Of a DNA stretch of 64,000 nt, positions 29,050 to 38,411 are shown in pieces. Origin of the DNA: Amphibacillus sp052055485 (GTDB taxonomy: Bacteria > Bacillota > Bacilli > Bacillales > Amphibacillaceae); the NCBI RefSeq assembly GCF_052055485.1, contig NZ_CP197171.1, positions 434,001 through 498,000 on the forward strand, in the 5' to 3' direction. A program made the position numbers and the translations under genes. The stretch's first letter is position 1. Each line of letters starts with the position of its first letter. The notes beneath the pieces are model-generated. The model searched no databases. It was not told where the DNA came from and saw only the letters and a program-made list of their open reading frames with translations.

Positions 29050-29412
29050 GGATAGAAGGGCTTTATTCAACAGTTTGATTTGAGATTTTGTTTAAAATGA
29101 TGGATAGAAGGGGTCTATTCGACAGTTGGACTTGAGATTTCATTTGAAACGATGGATAGAAGGGCTCTACTCGACAGTTGGACTTGAGATTTCATTTGAA
29201 ACGATGGATAGAAGGGCTCTACTCGACAGTTGGACTTGAGATTTCATTTGAAACGATGGATAGAAGGGCTCTATTCGACAGTTAGACTTGAGATTTCATT
29301 TGAAACGATGGATAGAAGGGTTCTATTCGACATTTTAGCTTGAATCTTCGTTTGAATTGAGGGATAGAAGGATCTATCCGACAATTGAGCTTGATATTTT
29401 CCTTGAAACACC
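29050..29412 (-). repeat. seven 52-bp tandem repeats with hairpin cores
   Basis: Units start at 29050, 29102, 29154, 29206, 29258, 29310 and 29362 (six of 52 bp, the last 51 bp), and a decayed eighth begins at 29413. Each begins GGATAGAAGGGCTCTAYTCG: GGATAGA and TCTATTC (or TCTATCC) form a short hairpin. Units 3 and 4 are identical; units at the edges diverge most. 52 is not a multiple of 3 and no frame is conserved, so it is non-coding. The array lies in the 980-bp gap upstream of alr and downstream of the ydcC-like gene. The remainder of the gap (29413-29872) shows no gene. Confidence 0.9.
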
Positions 29413-29872
29413 GGATAGGGGTACTCTCTACTTAGCTTTCTAGAAGAGGACTAAACATGTGAACGAGCTTACAATATTCACACAAATGATGATCATACAA
29501 TCGATTAGATGACACAAAAAAGAAGCTGCCACAAGATGTACAACATACATTTTGCTATAGCTTCCTTTTTCATTAAGTCATGACATTGCCGTTGCATAAA
29601 AAAATAAAACTCATGTCAAGGAATGTCAAATGAATACATGACAGAGCAAGTCTAAGTTTGCTTACTCTAAACCTTTTCAATAAAACTTGACAATGACTAG
29701 AACACGGGTCTTTATTATCCAAAATTAAACATAAATATAGGTCTAATATGTAAAATTGATGATATAATCATTTTAAGCTATAGTACCTATGTTAATGGGT
29801 ATTATTAGTTAATTGATACTTGTGTGATTAGAAAGGTTTAGGCAACACCAGCAAATTTCCTAGGCAAAAACA

Positions 29873-29903
29873 AAAAGCAGATCCTCTAATAGTATCTGCT
29901 TTT
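29873..29903 (-). terminator. terminator of the lipoprotein gene
   Basis: AAAAGCAGAT pairs with ATCTGCTTTT (10 bp, 11-base loop) 7 bp after the stop codon, and a run of A residues on the plus strand supplies the U tract. Confidence 0.8.
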
Positions 29904-29910
29904 AAATGTA

Positions 29911-30936
29911 TTATTTTTCTATTTCTATCGCGATAGATTGAGCCACTTGAATCATTTCATCATCGGTTAAGGAATCGCTAGCTAAATAATAGTCGATTCC
30001 GTTTTCTGACCATGATAACGAATGATCTGTCATTGCTCCGACATTTGCACCAATATGGGCAGGGCTTCCCATTGACCATTCGGGCTGTCTAAAAGCAGCC
30101 ATTTCTGTCGTCTTTACTTCTTGAACGATTGTAAAATCATTCTCACCCTCATAAGTTAAAACAACACGTCTACCATCTTCTAAATCAAATTCCGAAGTAT
30201 CTACAAGCTCACTAGCTAATGTTACACTTGGGTACCGAATAGAAAAATCCGCTTGATTGGCCTGTTCTTCCATTGAGCTAACAGGTAAACTAAGAAGGCT
30301 ACTTGTTAAATTAGCATCGACTTCAAAGTAATCAGCTTCAAATTCAGCACCTAGTTCAAAAGGTTCGAAGGTCACTTCAACAACCACATTGTGATCTGGA
30401 TCATAAATTTTCACCAAATAAGGGGTTAATGTTTTTTGATCAAAGTAAACCTCTTGTGTTGGTAAGGCTTGATTTTGCTGATAATTGGTTTCTGTTGTAA
30501 AAACGTAGTAATCATCTATTACGGCGAATTCAGCTTGTTCATCATTCAATACATCTGAAACTAAAGAATGATATAGATAAGGTTGACTAGCGTTAGACGG
30601 CCAATCACTTTGGAATCTGAAACTTTTATTAAGTGCTGGTGTTAAAACAAAGACACCTTCATCATTTTTCAAGATGATTTGACTACCTTCCTCATCTTCT
30701 TGGTTGTGCATAAATACTCGATAATAGTTATCGGCTTGATAAGCCAAATCAATCTGATAATTTTGTGTCGTCTCGCCAGTAAACATATCCATCGTCGCTT
30801 GGGTCTGGTAGCTCTCTAATTCTGTCAGCGTTTCCTCTAGATCTTTAGTGACTTTTTCTTGTGAGGCTTCACCACAACCAGCTATTATGAAGATTGAGAA
30901 AAGAATGAGACTCATCCTGATCATTCTGTTCATCAT
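29911..30936 (-). CDS. YdcC/LolA-like lipoprotein
   Basis: 341 residues from ATG 30936, with AAAGGAGC upstream. An N-terminal signal peptide ends in the lipobox IIAGC, so the protein is lipid-anchored outside the membrane. The remainder is a LolA/DUF4367-like fold without catalytic residues, matching Bacillus YdcC, also located between acpS and alr. Role unknown; it probably binds a lipid or peptide at the cell surface. It starts 51 bp after nnr and may be co-transcribed. Confidence 0.82.
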   Translation of the reverse strand: MMNRMIRMSLILFSIFIIAGCGEASQEKVTKDLEETLTELESYQTQATMDMFTGETTQNYQIDLAYQADNYYRVFMHNQEDEEGSQIILKNDEGVFVLTPALNKSFRFQSDWPSNASQPYLYHSLVSDVLNDEQAEFAVIDDYYVFTTETNYQQNQALPTQEVYFDQKTLTPYLVKIYDPDHNVVVEVTFEPFELGAEFEADYFEVDANLTSSLLSLPVSSMEEQANQADFSIRYPSVTLASELVDTSEFDLEDGRRVVLTYEGENDFTIVQEVKTTEMAAFRQPEWSMGSPAHIGANVGAMTDHSLSWSENGIDYYLASDSLTDDEMIQVAQSIAIEIEK

Positions 30937-30987
30937 CTCAGCTCCTTTAACTCTAGTCAGAGAAAAAGGGAATGAATGCACCGCAGT

Positions 30988-32490
30988 TTAAATTAAACAT
31001 GTACGAAAAGCTTCTGGCAGAAAATCAATTAAATCGGTTGCTAAAAAATCAATAGTTGTATGGTGATCACGAATGGCAATATCAGCTGCCAAGCCATGGA
31101 TAAAACAGGCATTTGCCAAACTACACTTAAGTGATTGTTTTTGCATCACTTGTGCTAAAATAATTCCCGCCAAACAATCACCACTGCCACCTTTAGCTAA
31201 AGCAGGGTTTCCTGTCATGTTAATGGTTTGATTGCCATTAGGATCAGTGACAATCGTATAAGTACCTTTTAAAACCAAATGAAGCTGATACTTTGTAGCA
31301 AAATCTTTAGCGATTTCAAATGGATTAGCTTTGATCTGATCAATTGGTTGATCAATCAACATAGCCATTTCTCCCGGATGAGGCGTTAATATCGTTGGTG
31401 CTTGGCGATCTGCGAGCTTTGTTAAGTGTTCTCGAACATAATACAAGCCATCAGCATCAATAATGAGCAACTTATCACTTTTAATGATAGTTTCAATAAT
31501 GTTCTCAGCTTGTACTGATCGTCCCATTCCCATTCCAATCGCAATCGCATCAAAGGCAGCAAACCGTTCAAGTAAATCTGTTTCTTCATCTGTCAGATTC
31601 ATATAGGTAGCTTCTGTCACACCCCCTGCAATGATGGGAATAACCTCTCGTGCTGTTGCAACAGTCAGCAAACCTACACCTGAACGCAAGGCAGCATTTG
31701 CCGTTAAACGAATGGCTCCGGGCATGTCTTCCGTTCCACCAATGATTAAACCTTTTCCATGGTTACCCTTATGGCTATGCTTCGCTCTTCTTGGTAAGGT
31801 TTGATTAACTTTATCAATCGTCCAGACCTCTATTGTACTCGCTTCTATTAAAGCAGCTGGTAAACCAATTTTAACAACTTCCCATTCACCATAATAGTCA
31901 GCATAGCATTCAATAAAGGCACTTGGCTTCGGTGCTTCAATACAATACGTAAGATCAGCATCGATCGCCATCACTTCTTCTATATCCGCTTCAGCTGGCA
32001 CACCACTTGGCAGATCTACAGCAATGACTTGGCCATTTGCTTGATTGACTTGTTGGACGATTGAATCATATGGTTCTTTCAAAGTACCCTTAAAGCCAAT
32101 TCCTAACATAGCATCAATAATTAAATCCGCTTCTTGAATCAATTGTTGATAACGCTTTGACTGTTCAATCCAATTAATGGGGCAATCAAAGTGTGACAGA
32201 ATGGCTTTATGTTTCGCCGCGTCCCCTTTAATTTGCTGATTGGAAACAACTTGAATGACCTCAACCTGAAACCCAAGATTAATCAAAGTTCGGGCAATAA
32301 CAAATCCATCACCGCCATTATTACCGCCACCAACTAAAATAACGATTTTAGTCTCTTCCGTTATCTTTTCTAATAATCTGTCAGTGATCGCTCGACCTGC
32401 GTTTTCCATTAACATGACGCCTGATATTTGATAATCTTCGATTGCCTTTCGATCAATTTCGTACATTTCTTTTGCGGTTACACTGTTCAT
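30988..32490 (-). CDS. nnr: bifunctional NAD(P)H-hydrate epimerase/dehydratase
   Basis: 500 residues from ATG 32490, preceded by GGAGGG. The N-terminal YjeF epimerase domain (about 1-215) has GGGNNGGDGFVIARTL, and the C-terminal ADP/ATP-dependent dehydratase domain (about 225-500) has HKGNHGKGLIIGG, LTPHPGEMAML and the catalytic GGSGDCLAGII. It repairs hydrated NADH and NADPH. Adjacent to acpS as in Bacillus. Confidence 0.94.
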   Translation of the reverse strand: MNSVTAKEMYEIDRKAIEDYQISGVMLMENAGRAITDRLLEKITEETKIVILVGGGNNGGDGFVIARTLINLGFQVEVIQVVSNQQIKGDAAKHKAILSHFDCPINWIEQSKRYQQLIQEADLIIDAMLGIGFKGTLKEPYDSIVQQVNQANGQVIAVDLPSGVPAEADIEEVMAIDADLTYCIEAPKPSAFIECYADYYGEWEVVKIGLPAALIEASTIEVWTIDKVNQTLPRRAKHSHKGNHGKGLIIGGTEDMPGAIRLTANAALRSGVGLLTVATAREVIPIIAGGVTEATYMNLTDEETDLLERFAAFDAIAIGMGMGRSVQAENIIETIIKSDKLLIIDADGLYYVREHLTKLADRQAPTILTPHPGEMAMLIDQPIDQIKANPFEIAKDFATKYQLHLVLKGTYTIVTDPNGNQTINMTGNPALAKGGSGDCLAGIILAQVMQKQSLKCSLANACFIHGLAADIAIRDHHTTIDFLATDLIDFLPEAFRTCLI

Positions 32491-32558
32491 TTTAGTCCCT
32501 CCTACCCGCACTACACTATATGAGTTTGTCCATTTAATTATGCAGACAAGCTGATCAT

Positions 32559-32915
32559 TTAACGTTCCAAGATAACTTGCGCAATCGCATAAGTGCGGCT
32601 ATGTGAAATTGAAATATGAATATTAAATTGATGGAATTGACCAAAAGTGATTGTCGGTTCACCAGCTGCCCCTGTTAAAATTTCAATATCATGAAAATTC
32701 ACTTTACCAATTCCAGTCCCAAAAGCTTTTACAAAAGCTTCTTTCCCAGCAAAGCGACCCGCTAAAAATTCACACTTTTGAGTGGTAGATTTTTTTTGTT
32801 GGAAAAGTTCTTCTTCTTGCTTAGTTAAAATTTTTTTAATAAATCGTGGGTTACGTCGCATAACTTGTTCAATCCGATTGAGTTCAATAATATCTATTCC
32901 CGTCCCTAAAATCAT
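32559..32915 (-). CDS. acpS: holo-acyl-carrier-protein synthase
   Basis: 118 residues. GTGIDIIELNRIE at the N terminus (Mg-binding Asp8) and FAGRFAGKEAFVKAFGTGIG in the middle are signature motifs. It transfers 4'-phosphopantetheine from CoA to acyl carrier protein. It lies 68 bp upstream of nnr on the same strand. Confidence 0.96.
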   Translation of the reverse strand: MILGTGIDIIELNRIEQVMRRNPRFIKKILTKQEEELFQQKKSTTQKCEFLAGRFAGKEAFVKAFGTGIGKVNFHDIEILTGAAGEPTITFGQFHQFNIHISISHSRTYAIAQVILER

Positions 32916-32977
32916 CGTATCACCTTTTTTATTCTGATATACTTATTATAGTATAAGCATTTGATTAATTATATAAG

Positions 32978-33007
32978 TTGTCAAAACATATTTAAATAGA
33001 GTATGAT
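32978..33007 (+). promoter_or_regulatory. rhomboid gene promoter
   Basis: TTGTCA (32978-32983) and TATGAT (33002-33007) are 18 bp apart on the plus strand, 30 bp before the start codon. Confidence 0.55.
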
Positions 33008-33037
33008 TTGATTATCGTCGTTAAAAGGAGAGTTTCT

Positions 33038-33811
33038 ATGTTTTTTCGTAACGAATCATTTAAAGATTTCATTCGATTTTATCCAGTTGTTTCAACGATA
33101 ATTGGTATCAATGTTATATTATGGCTCTTAATGTACATCCCCAATCCATTAGGTGATTTAATCTATGTATGGGGTGTTGGCTGGAATGTCGCAGTAACTG
33201 CTGGGGAATATTGGCGTCTTGTAACCCCTATTTTTCTCCATGCTCCAAATGGACTGACTCATATTTTATTTAATTCCTTTTCGCTAATTTTATTTGGACC
33301 TGCTTTAGAGCAAATGTTAGGCAAATTCAAATTTATTTTCGTCTTTCTCTTTACAGGTATTGCTGGAAATGTTTTTACCTATTTAATCGATATGGAAAGT
33401 TTCACTTTTCATCTAGGGGCTTCTGGTGCTCTTTATGGATTGCTCGGTCTCTTATTATACATGAGTTTTTTCCGAAACCATTTAATTGACCCAGCTAGTA
33501 AACAAATAGTTGTTGTCATCAGTGCCATAGGGATTTTCATGTCTTTTATCCAGCCAGGCATTAATATTGCTGCTCACCTATTTGGTATGATTGCGGGATT
33601 TGCACTTGGACCGCTTATCCTAAATCAAGTTCAACCTTTTTCACCATGGCGCAATCAACGCCGCGTCGTTAGGAAAGACGGACTTTCTTACAACCCAAAT
33701 CGATGGGATAAAAAAAGGTTTCGAGTCAATCGTAATGTAAGCTCAATTATTTGGTGGATTATTTTTATTTTAGCGATACTAGGTATTTTGAGTGGCATCT
33801 TTGTCATCTAA
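33038..33811 (+). CDS. rhomboid-family intramembrane serine protease
   Basis: 257 residues from ATG 33038, with AAAGGAGAG upstream. About six membrane helices; the catalytic serine motif HLGASGALYGLLG and the histidine helix INIAAHLFGMIAGFALG are present, so it should be active. Rhomboid proteases cut membrane proteins within the bilayer. A rhomboid gene is also next to acpS in Bacillus (ydcA). Basic C-terminal loop, then a last helix. Confidence 0.9.
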   Translation: MFFRNESFKDFIRFYPVVSTIIGINVILWLLMYIPNPLGDLIYVWGVGWNVAVTAGEYWRLVTPIFLHAPNGLTHILFNSFSLILFGPALEQMLGKFKFIFVFLFTGIAGNVFTYLIDMESFTFHLGASGALYGLLGLLLYMSFFRNHLIDPASKQIVVVISAIGIFMSFIQPGINIAAHLFGMIAGFALGPLILNQVQPFSPWRNQRRVVRKDGLSYNPNRWDKKRFRVNRNVSSIIWWIIFILAILGILSGIFVI

Positions 33812-33984
33812 AGATACAAAAATAATGAATCATCCATGGCTTTTTATGGCTGAATTATGTATTAAGCCTATATTTAATAAGGGAGAGATTCAAATTGAAC
33901 TCCCCCTTATATTGATTAATTTTTTTAAAATTAAACCTTTTATGATTTAGAACATGTCTTAGCCCAGCTCTAGCGTTTAAGATT

Positions 33985-34101
33985 CGATTACTCACCACAT
34001 TGAAAAAACTTGGAACTGCGTGATCACTCGCCCCACCTAAAAGACTTGGGACTGCGGTTACTCGTCCCACCGGAAACATCTGCATGACCTACGTCCTGTA
34101 G
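33985..34101 (+). repeat. repeat cluster: three M2 modules and one M1 module
   Basis: M2-like units begin at about 33985 (CGATTACTCACCACATTGAA), 34022 (GATCACTCGCCCCACCTAAA) and 34054 (GCGGTTACTCGTCCCACCGG), the first two each followed by ACTTGGRACTGCG, a tandem period of 33-37 bp. M1 follows at 34077-34101 (CATCTGCATGACCTACGTCC). Relative to copy A, M2 is inverted with respect to M1, so the modules are not fixed in one orientation. Confidence 0.7.
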
Positions 34102-34113
34102 TTCTCAATCCCC

Positions 34114-34239
34114 GTGAAAAACAAATCCGCTGCTTATCGGATCGGAAAACAATTAAACATATCAGATGCTTATTTGGAGGTCAATATCGATAATGAAGTG
34201 TCCGTCTATCAGACACTTCCAAGACTAACTGACTTTTAA
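34114..34239 (+). pseudogene. possible gene remnant, 41 codons
   Basis: A frame from GTG 34114 to TAA 34237-34239 encodes a peptide with protein-like composition (SAAYRIGKQLNISDAYLEV, then VYQTLPRLTDF). There is no ribosome binding site and the frame is open only from 34102, directly after the repeat. It looks like the C-terminal end of a lost gene. I do not recognise the family. A GAAGTGTC/GACACTTC hairpin lies inside it (34195-34219). Confidence 0.3.
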
Positions 34240-34398
34240 CTTCCTGATTCAAACTCTCCTACTTGGTCATAAAAATCTCCAATTATTTTATTACTAAAAG
34301 TGCTATAATTATCCATATATAATGAATTCAACTAATGGTTTAGTTATGTTTATGGCTATTCTACAAATGGTTTATTGAATGATAATAACTTTGGGGGT

Positions 34399-35030
34399 AT
34401 GTTTATGTTAGAAATCGGCATTAAAATAAAAGAATTAAGGAAATCAAAAAAGATGACCCAAAAAACACTTGCAGATATTCTTAATGTCACGCCTCAAGCT
34501 GTCTCAAAATGGGAAAGAAACGAAAGCACTCCTGACATAGAGACATTAATAAAACTAAGTAACTACTTTGACATTTCGATAGACGAACTTGTAGGAAATA
34601 AAAGCAAATCCTTTTTTGATTCTCTTTTTTCTAAAATGAAAGGGCGAATTAACATGGACAATGACATGAACAGAACAGTAGAGCAAACCTCACAGAAAAA
34701 AGGCACTCAGAAAACCATCATAATATTTGACATTACATTTAGTTTTATATCTGATCGTGGTCTGTTGCAGACACAGGCTCTAGTAGCAAAAATATACTAA
34801 AACAGCAAAAGTCAAATATCAACATTGAATCTTACAACTCAAATAAAGTTGATGAAATGGCTGATCAGGCAGATTTAATATTATTGACACCCACATTGGG
34901 ATTTGCTAAAGAAGAAATAGAGAAAAGATTCCCTAAAACACCTGTTATAGCTATCTCAAAAAAAGATTACGGTATACTAAATGCTGATAAAATAGTAACT
35001 CATATCTTAGGACTATTAAACAAATCCTGA
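34399..35030 (+). pseudogene. XRE regulator with C-terminal EIIB-like domain, frameshifted
   Basis: The first frame (ATG 34399 or 34405, after TTTGGGGGT) encodes an XRE HTH domain (MTQKTLADILNVTPQAVSKW) and runs to a TAA at 34798-34800. Immediately before the stop, GCAAAAATATACTAAAACAG contains what looks like a 2-base (TA) insertion; removing it continues the reading as ...VAKILKQQKSNINIESY... through DEMADQADLILLTPTLGF to TGA at 35028-35030. That tail resembles the PTS lactose/cellobiose EIIB fold but lacks its phosphocysteine. Two-part proteins of this kind occur in Firmicutes. The gene is probably inactivated, or slippage in the A/TA-rich site may restore some product. Confidence 0.7.
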
Positions 35031-35105
35031 CAACTTCATAATATTTTTAAAATAATTTCATGCTATTTTCAGCTTAACTTGTAAGAAAAAAAATAAACTA
35101 ATTAA

Positions 35106-35144
35106 AACAAGCATTTCTGGTTTAAAAAATCAGAAATGCTTGTT
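35106..35144. terminator. terminator between the XRE gene and cshA
   Basis: A perfect 14-bp stem (AACAAGCATTTCTG with CAGAAATGCTTGTT) around an 11-base loop, 13 bp from the cshA stop, probably active in both directions. Confidence 0.85.
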
Positions 35145-35157
35145 GAAATGCTTTGTT

Positions 35158-36636
35158 TTATTTAGAAGCACGTTTGTTTTGGAACTTACGATTACGCCCT
35201 TTTGGTTTATTATTTCTACCGTATTGACGTTTATAATCATTTTTGCCTCGATAATTTTTTCGTTTATCGTTCTGACTTTTCACCCGTTTGACACTGACAG
35301 GTTGAACAGATGAGAGGGTGACTGGCGTTTGTCGTCTTTCTTTAGTCATCATCTTAAGTGCTGCGGCAACAACTGTTACCGAGTCATGTTCGTCTAATAA
35401 TGTCGAAGCTGTTTCACGGTATTCTTCAAGGTTCTGAGTATCAATCGTACGTGCAAGGTTTTCTACCGTAATCTGTTGTTGACCTCGGCGTGCTTCATCA
35501 GAACTTGGCAGCTTTATTCTCTTAACTTTACTTTTCGTCACTTTTTCAATTAGCTTTAAGTGTGGTAGCTCGCGTGGTGTAATAAATGAAATCGCCACAC
35601 CTGTTTTCCCAGCCCGTCCTGTTCGGCCAATTCGGTGCACATAACTCTCAGGATCCTGTGGAATATCAAAATTATACACATGTGTTACATTAGATATATC
35701 TAGTCCTCGCGCAGCCACATCTGTTGCAACTAGGATTTCAATCCGGCCATTTTTAAATTTATTTAAGACACTCATGCGTTTGCCTTGAGTTAAATCGCCA
35801 TGGATTCCTTCGGCCCGAAAGCCCCTTGCTTGTAATCCTTCAGTTACTTCATCAACACGTTTTTTTGTCCGCCCAAAAATAATTGCTAGTTCTGGAACAT
35901 GAATATCTAATAAATTTGTTAAGGCATCAAATTTTTGTTTTTCATGTACCTCAACAAAATTCTGATCAATATTAGAAACGGTCATCTCTTTTGATTTTAC
36001 TTTAACTTCTTCTGGATTACGCATCAAAGTGGCGGCAATGTTGCGAATTTCTTTCGGCATCGTCGCAGAAAATAGTAATGTTTGACGTTCTGTTGGAATT
36101 AATTTTAGAATATCGCGAATGTCATCAATAAAACCCATGTTAAGCATTTCATCGGCTTCGTCTAATACGGCTATCTTCACTTGACTAATATTAATTGTTT
36201 TACGACGAAGATGGTCAAGCAAACGACCTGGTGTTGCAACAACAATATGTGGTCCATCCTTTAATGCACGAATCTGACGTTGCATTTGTTGCCCACCATA
36301 AATGGGTAAAGAACGAATGCCTTTAAACTTTCCTAAACGGTGAATTTCTTCAGATACTTGTATCGCTAACTCACGCGTTGGGGCAACGACCAATCCTTGG
36401 ATTTTACGTTGCTTTTTATCAATTTCTTCAATCATTGGAATACCAAAAGCAGCTGTTTTCCCTGTACCTGTTTGAGCTTGACCAATAACATCCTTTCCTT
36501 TTAAGCCTAATGGAATAGTTTGTTCCTGAATCGGCGTTGCTTCCTCGAAGCCCATATTATTTAAAGCCTTCATAATCGGTTGTGTAATACCTAGTTCTTG
36601 AAATGTTGTCAATTTCTTTTCAAACTCCTTTTTCAA
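35158..36636 (-). CDS. cshA: DEAD-box RNA helicase CshA
   Basis: 492 residues with all helicase motifs: Q motif (ATPIQEQTIPLGL), Walker A AQTGTGKT, DEAD (VLDEADEML), SAT, and HRIGRTGRAG. The basic C-terminal tail (about 430-492, rich in Lys, Arg, Asn and Gln) is the CshA RNA-binding extension. It works in RNA decay and ribosome assembly, mainly in the cold. In Bacillus it is also close to acpS. Start ATG at 36636. Confidence 0.94.
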   Translation of the reverse strand: MKKEFEKKLTTFQELGITQPIMKALNNMGFEEATPIQEQTIPLGLKGKDVIGQAQTGTGKTAAFGIPMIEEIDKKQRKIQGLVVAPTRELAIQVSEEIHRLGKFKGIRSLPIYGGQQMQRQIRALKDGPHIVVATPGRLLDHLRRKTINISQVKIAVLDEADEMLNMGFIDDIRDILKLIPTERQTLLFSATMPKEIRNIAATLMRNPEEVKVKSKEMTVSNIDQNFVEVHEKQKFDALTNLLDIHVPELAIIFGRTKKRVDEVTEGLQARGFRAEGIHGDLTQGKRMSVLNKFKNGRIEILVATDVAARGLDISNVTHVYNFDIPQDPESYVHRIGRTGRAGKTGVAISFITPRELPHLKLIEKVTKSKVKRIKLPSSDEARRGQQQITVENLARTIDTQNLEEYRETASTLLDEHDSVTVVAAALKMMTKERRQTPVTLSSVQPVSVKRVKSQNDKRKNYRGKNDYKRQYGRNNKPKGRNRKFQNKRASK

Positions 36637-37466
36637 TTAGATCTCATCGTGCGCACGTTACGACACGTTAACAATTTAACTTATCAATAAGATTAAAATC
36701 TGATCATCATAAATGATAAGTTTTATATTTTTCAACTTAGTTAGCGATATGTTCATTTGCCAAACATCATACTTACTAAATCTGACTGTTTTTTATATTA
36801 AAGTCATTTTTATTTACTTCTGATCGAGTGACGTCCTTTCTTAATACATAACGACACCTGTTTCCTGCCACTTTACAAAAGCAGTATTCGTTTCGGATTT
36901 CACTTATATAACATAAGGTTACCCTCAAATCCGAGTCTTTATTAACGTGAAAAAACCTCTATCCACATCAAGTAAACCTTTAAACAGCGGGAGTTTCCTC
37001 ATTTCCCACTGATTATTAGATGAACGAATCGAGCTGTTACTGGCTGTTGATCTCACTTATAATACTTAGATTTGCCTCGTAATCTTAAAATAAGGGATTT
37101 ACAGCTGATTAACTACGATAAGTGGTAGAGACTTACTTACGAGCATTCAATGGATGAACTTATTTTAACACACTATGCCTATATGTTCTAGTTGTATTTA
37201 GTCTGTTCTAATAGCATAATCTCAATGAATACGCTTTATTTAGGACTAACACAATACTTGCATTATTAAATTTAATTGCTTAACATAAAACTTAGATATA
37301 GGAGTGAGGAATTCCTTGAAAAGGCAAGCCAATTTTCTTCGTGCAATATCTCATTGACGAAACCTTCCTTGTTCAGCTAAGTAAGTTAATCTTCTTTTTA
37401 AGAGAACTTAGATGAATTTACTAATCAAGCATTCGTTAACAAAAAAACATAAAATGAGGCGATCAA
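36637..37466. other. long intergenic region, no gene seen
   Basis: About 830 bp between divergent cshA and degV. No protein-coding frame is credible. The first 200 bp may be the long leader of cshA, as cold-shock helicase mRNAs often have one (inference). At 36984-37014 CAGCGGGA pairs with TCCCACTG, and the minus strand there reads AATCAGTGGGA, the same end motif as dispersed repeat copy A. CGGATTT/AAATCCG forms another potential stem at 36894-36934. Confidence 0.5.
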
Positions 37467-38336
37467 ATGACCATTCAACTAAGCACCGATAGCAGTGCTG
37501 ACTTAACAGCACAAATGAAAAAAGATTGGAACATTAAAGTTATTCCTTTATTTATTCATTTAGATGATAAACAATTTAAGTCTGAGGATCTGACAACAGA
37601 TGTTTTTTTAGAAAAAATTAAACATAGTCAGTCTTTTCCAACTTCGTCTGCTTCAGGTCCATATGAATACTACAAGGTCTTTAAAGATGTACCCAAGGAC
37701 CAAGCGATTATTCATTTTAGTGTATCAGATGGGATCAGCAGCGCCTATAAACATGCTGAAATGGGCAGAAAAATGCTGCTTGAAAAAGAGCCTGATCGAA
37801 AAATTGCCGTTATTAATACTCAATCTGCTTCATCTGGTATTATTCTTCTTATCAATGAAACAACTCAAAAAATCAAAGAAGGATTTTCCTTCAATGAGCT
37901 GACCGCTTTAATCACTGAAAAAATTAAACACTTACGAACGATCTTTGTCTTACAATCGCTAGATAACTTAATTCGAGGCGGCCGATTAGATAAAGTCAGA
38001 GGTGCAGTTGCTAAAACTTTAAATATCAAGCTATTGCTTCAAGCAAGTGCAGCTGGAACCATTGAAGTGCTAGAGAAAGTTCGGGGCAATAAAAAAGCAA
38101 CTCAACGTTTCATTGATAAAATTGGTGAATTTATCTCACAAACAGCAAATCAAACTTTAGTCATGACACATTGTCAGGCAAAGGAACGATTAGATAGTTT
38201 GCTTACTAAAATCAAAGAAAAATATCAGTTTGACAAAATCATTTCATCTGAAATCGGTCCAGTCATATCAGTTCATTCAGGAGAAGGTGCTGTTGTTATG
38301 GCTTTCTTCAGTGATGATAAAAGAACTGATAAATAA
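37467..38336 (+). CDS. DegV-family fatty-acid-binding protein
   Basis: 289 residues. The N-terminal STDSSADLT, the SFPTSSASGPYEYYKVF segment and the lipid-binding FVLQSLDNLIRGGRL are characteristic of DegV (FakB-like) proteins, which bind a fatty acid for phosphorylation by FakA. fakA is not in the window. A ribosome binding site (TGAGGCGA) precedes the ATG, and a terminator follows. Monocistronic. Confidence 0.88.
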   Translation: MTIQLSTDSSADLTAQMKKDWNIKVIPLFIHLDDKQFKSEDLTTDVFLEKIKHSQSFPTSSASGPYEYYKVFKDVPKDQAIIHFSVSDGISSAYKHAEMGRKMLLEKEPDRKIAVINTQSASSGIILLINETTQKIKEGFSFNELTALITEKIKHLRTIFVLQSLDNLIRGGRLDKVRGAVAKTLNIKLLLQASAAGTIEVLEKVRGNKKATQRFIDKIGEFISQTANQTLVMTHCQAKERLDSLLTKIKEKYQFDKIISSEIGPVISVHSGEGAVVMAFFSDDKRTDK

Positions 38337-38366
38337 CATAGGATTGAGACGTAGCTAGAAAAACTT

Positions 38367-38411
38367 AAACACAGTGTTAAATGGTGATAATTGATATTTA
38401 ACACCGTGTTT
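38367..38411 (+). terminator. degV terminator
   Basis: AAACACAGTGTTAAAT pairs with ATTTAACACCGTGTTT (15 of 16 bp) across a 13-base loop and runs into T residues, 31 bp after the stop. Confidence 0.85.

Larger units (their letters stand above)
33812..34398. other. intergenic region with repeat modules and a possible gene remnant
   Basis: About 590 bp. It contains three M2-like units and one M1 unit of the dispersed repeat (33985-34101), an orphan frame of about 41 codons (34114-34239) and the extended -10 promoter TGCTATAAT at 34301-34309 for the XRE gene. Confidence 0.6.

Noticed and set aside
29050..29412. Tandem 52-bp repeats as a CRISPR array
   Set aside because: There are no unique spacers between the repeats; the whole 52-bp unit repeats, and no cas genes are in the window.
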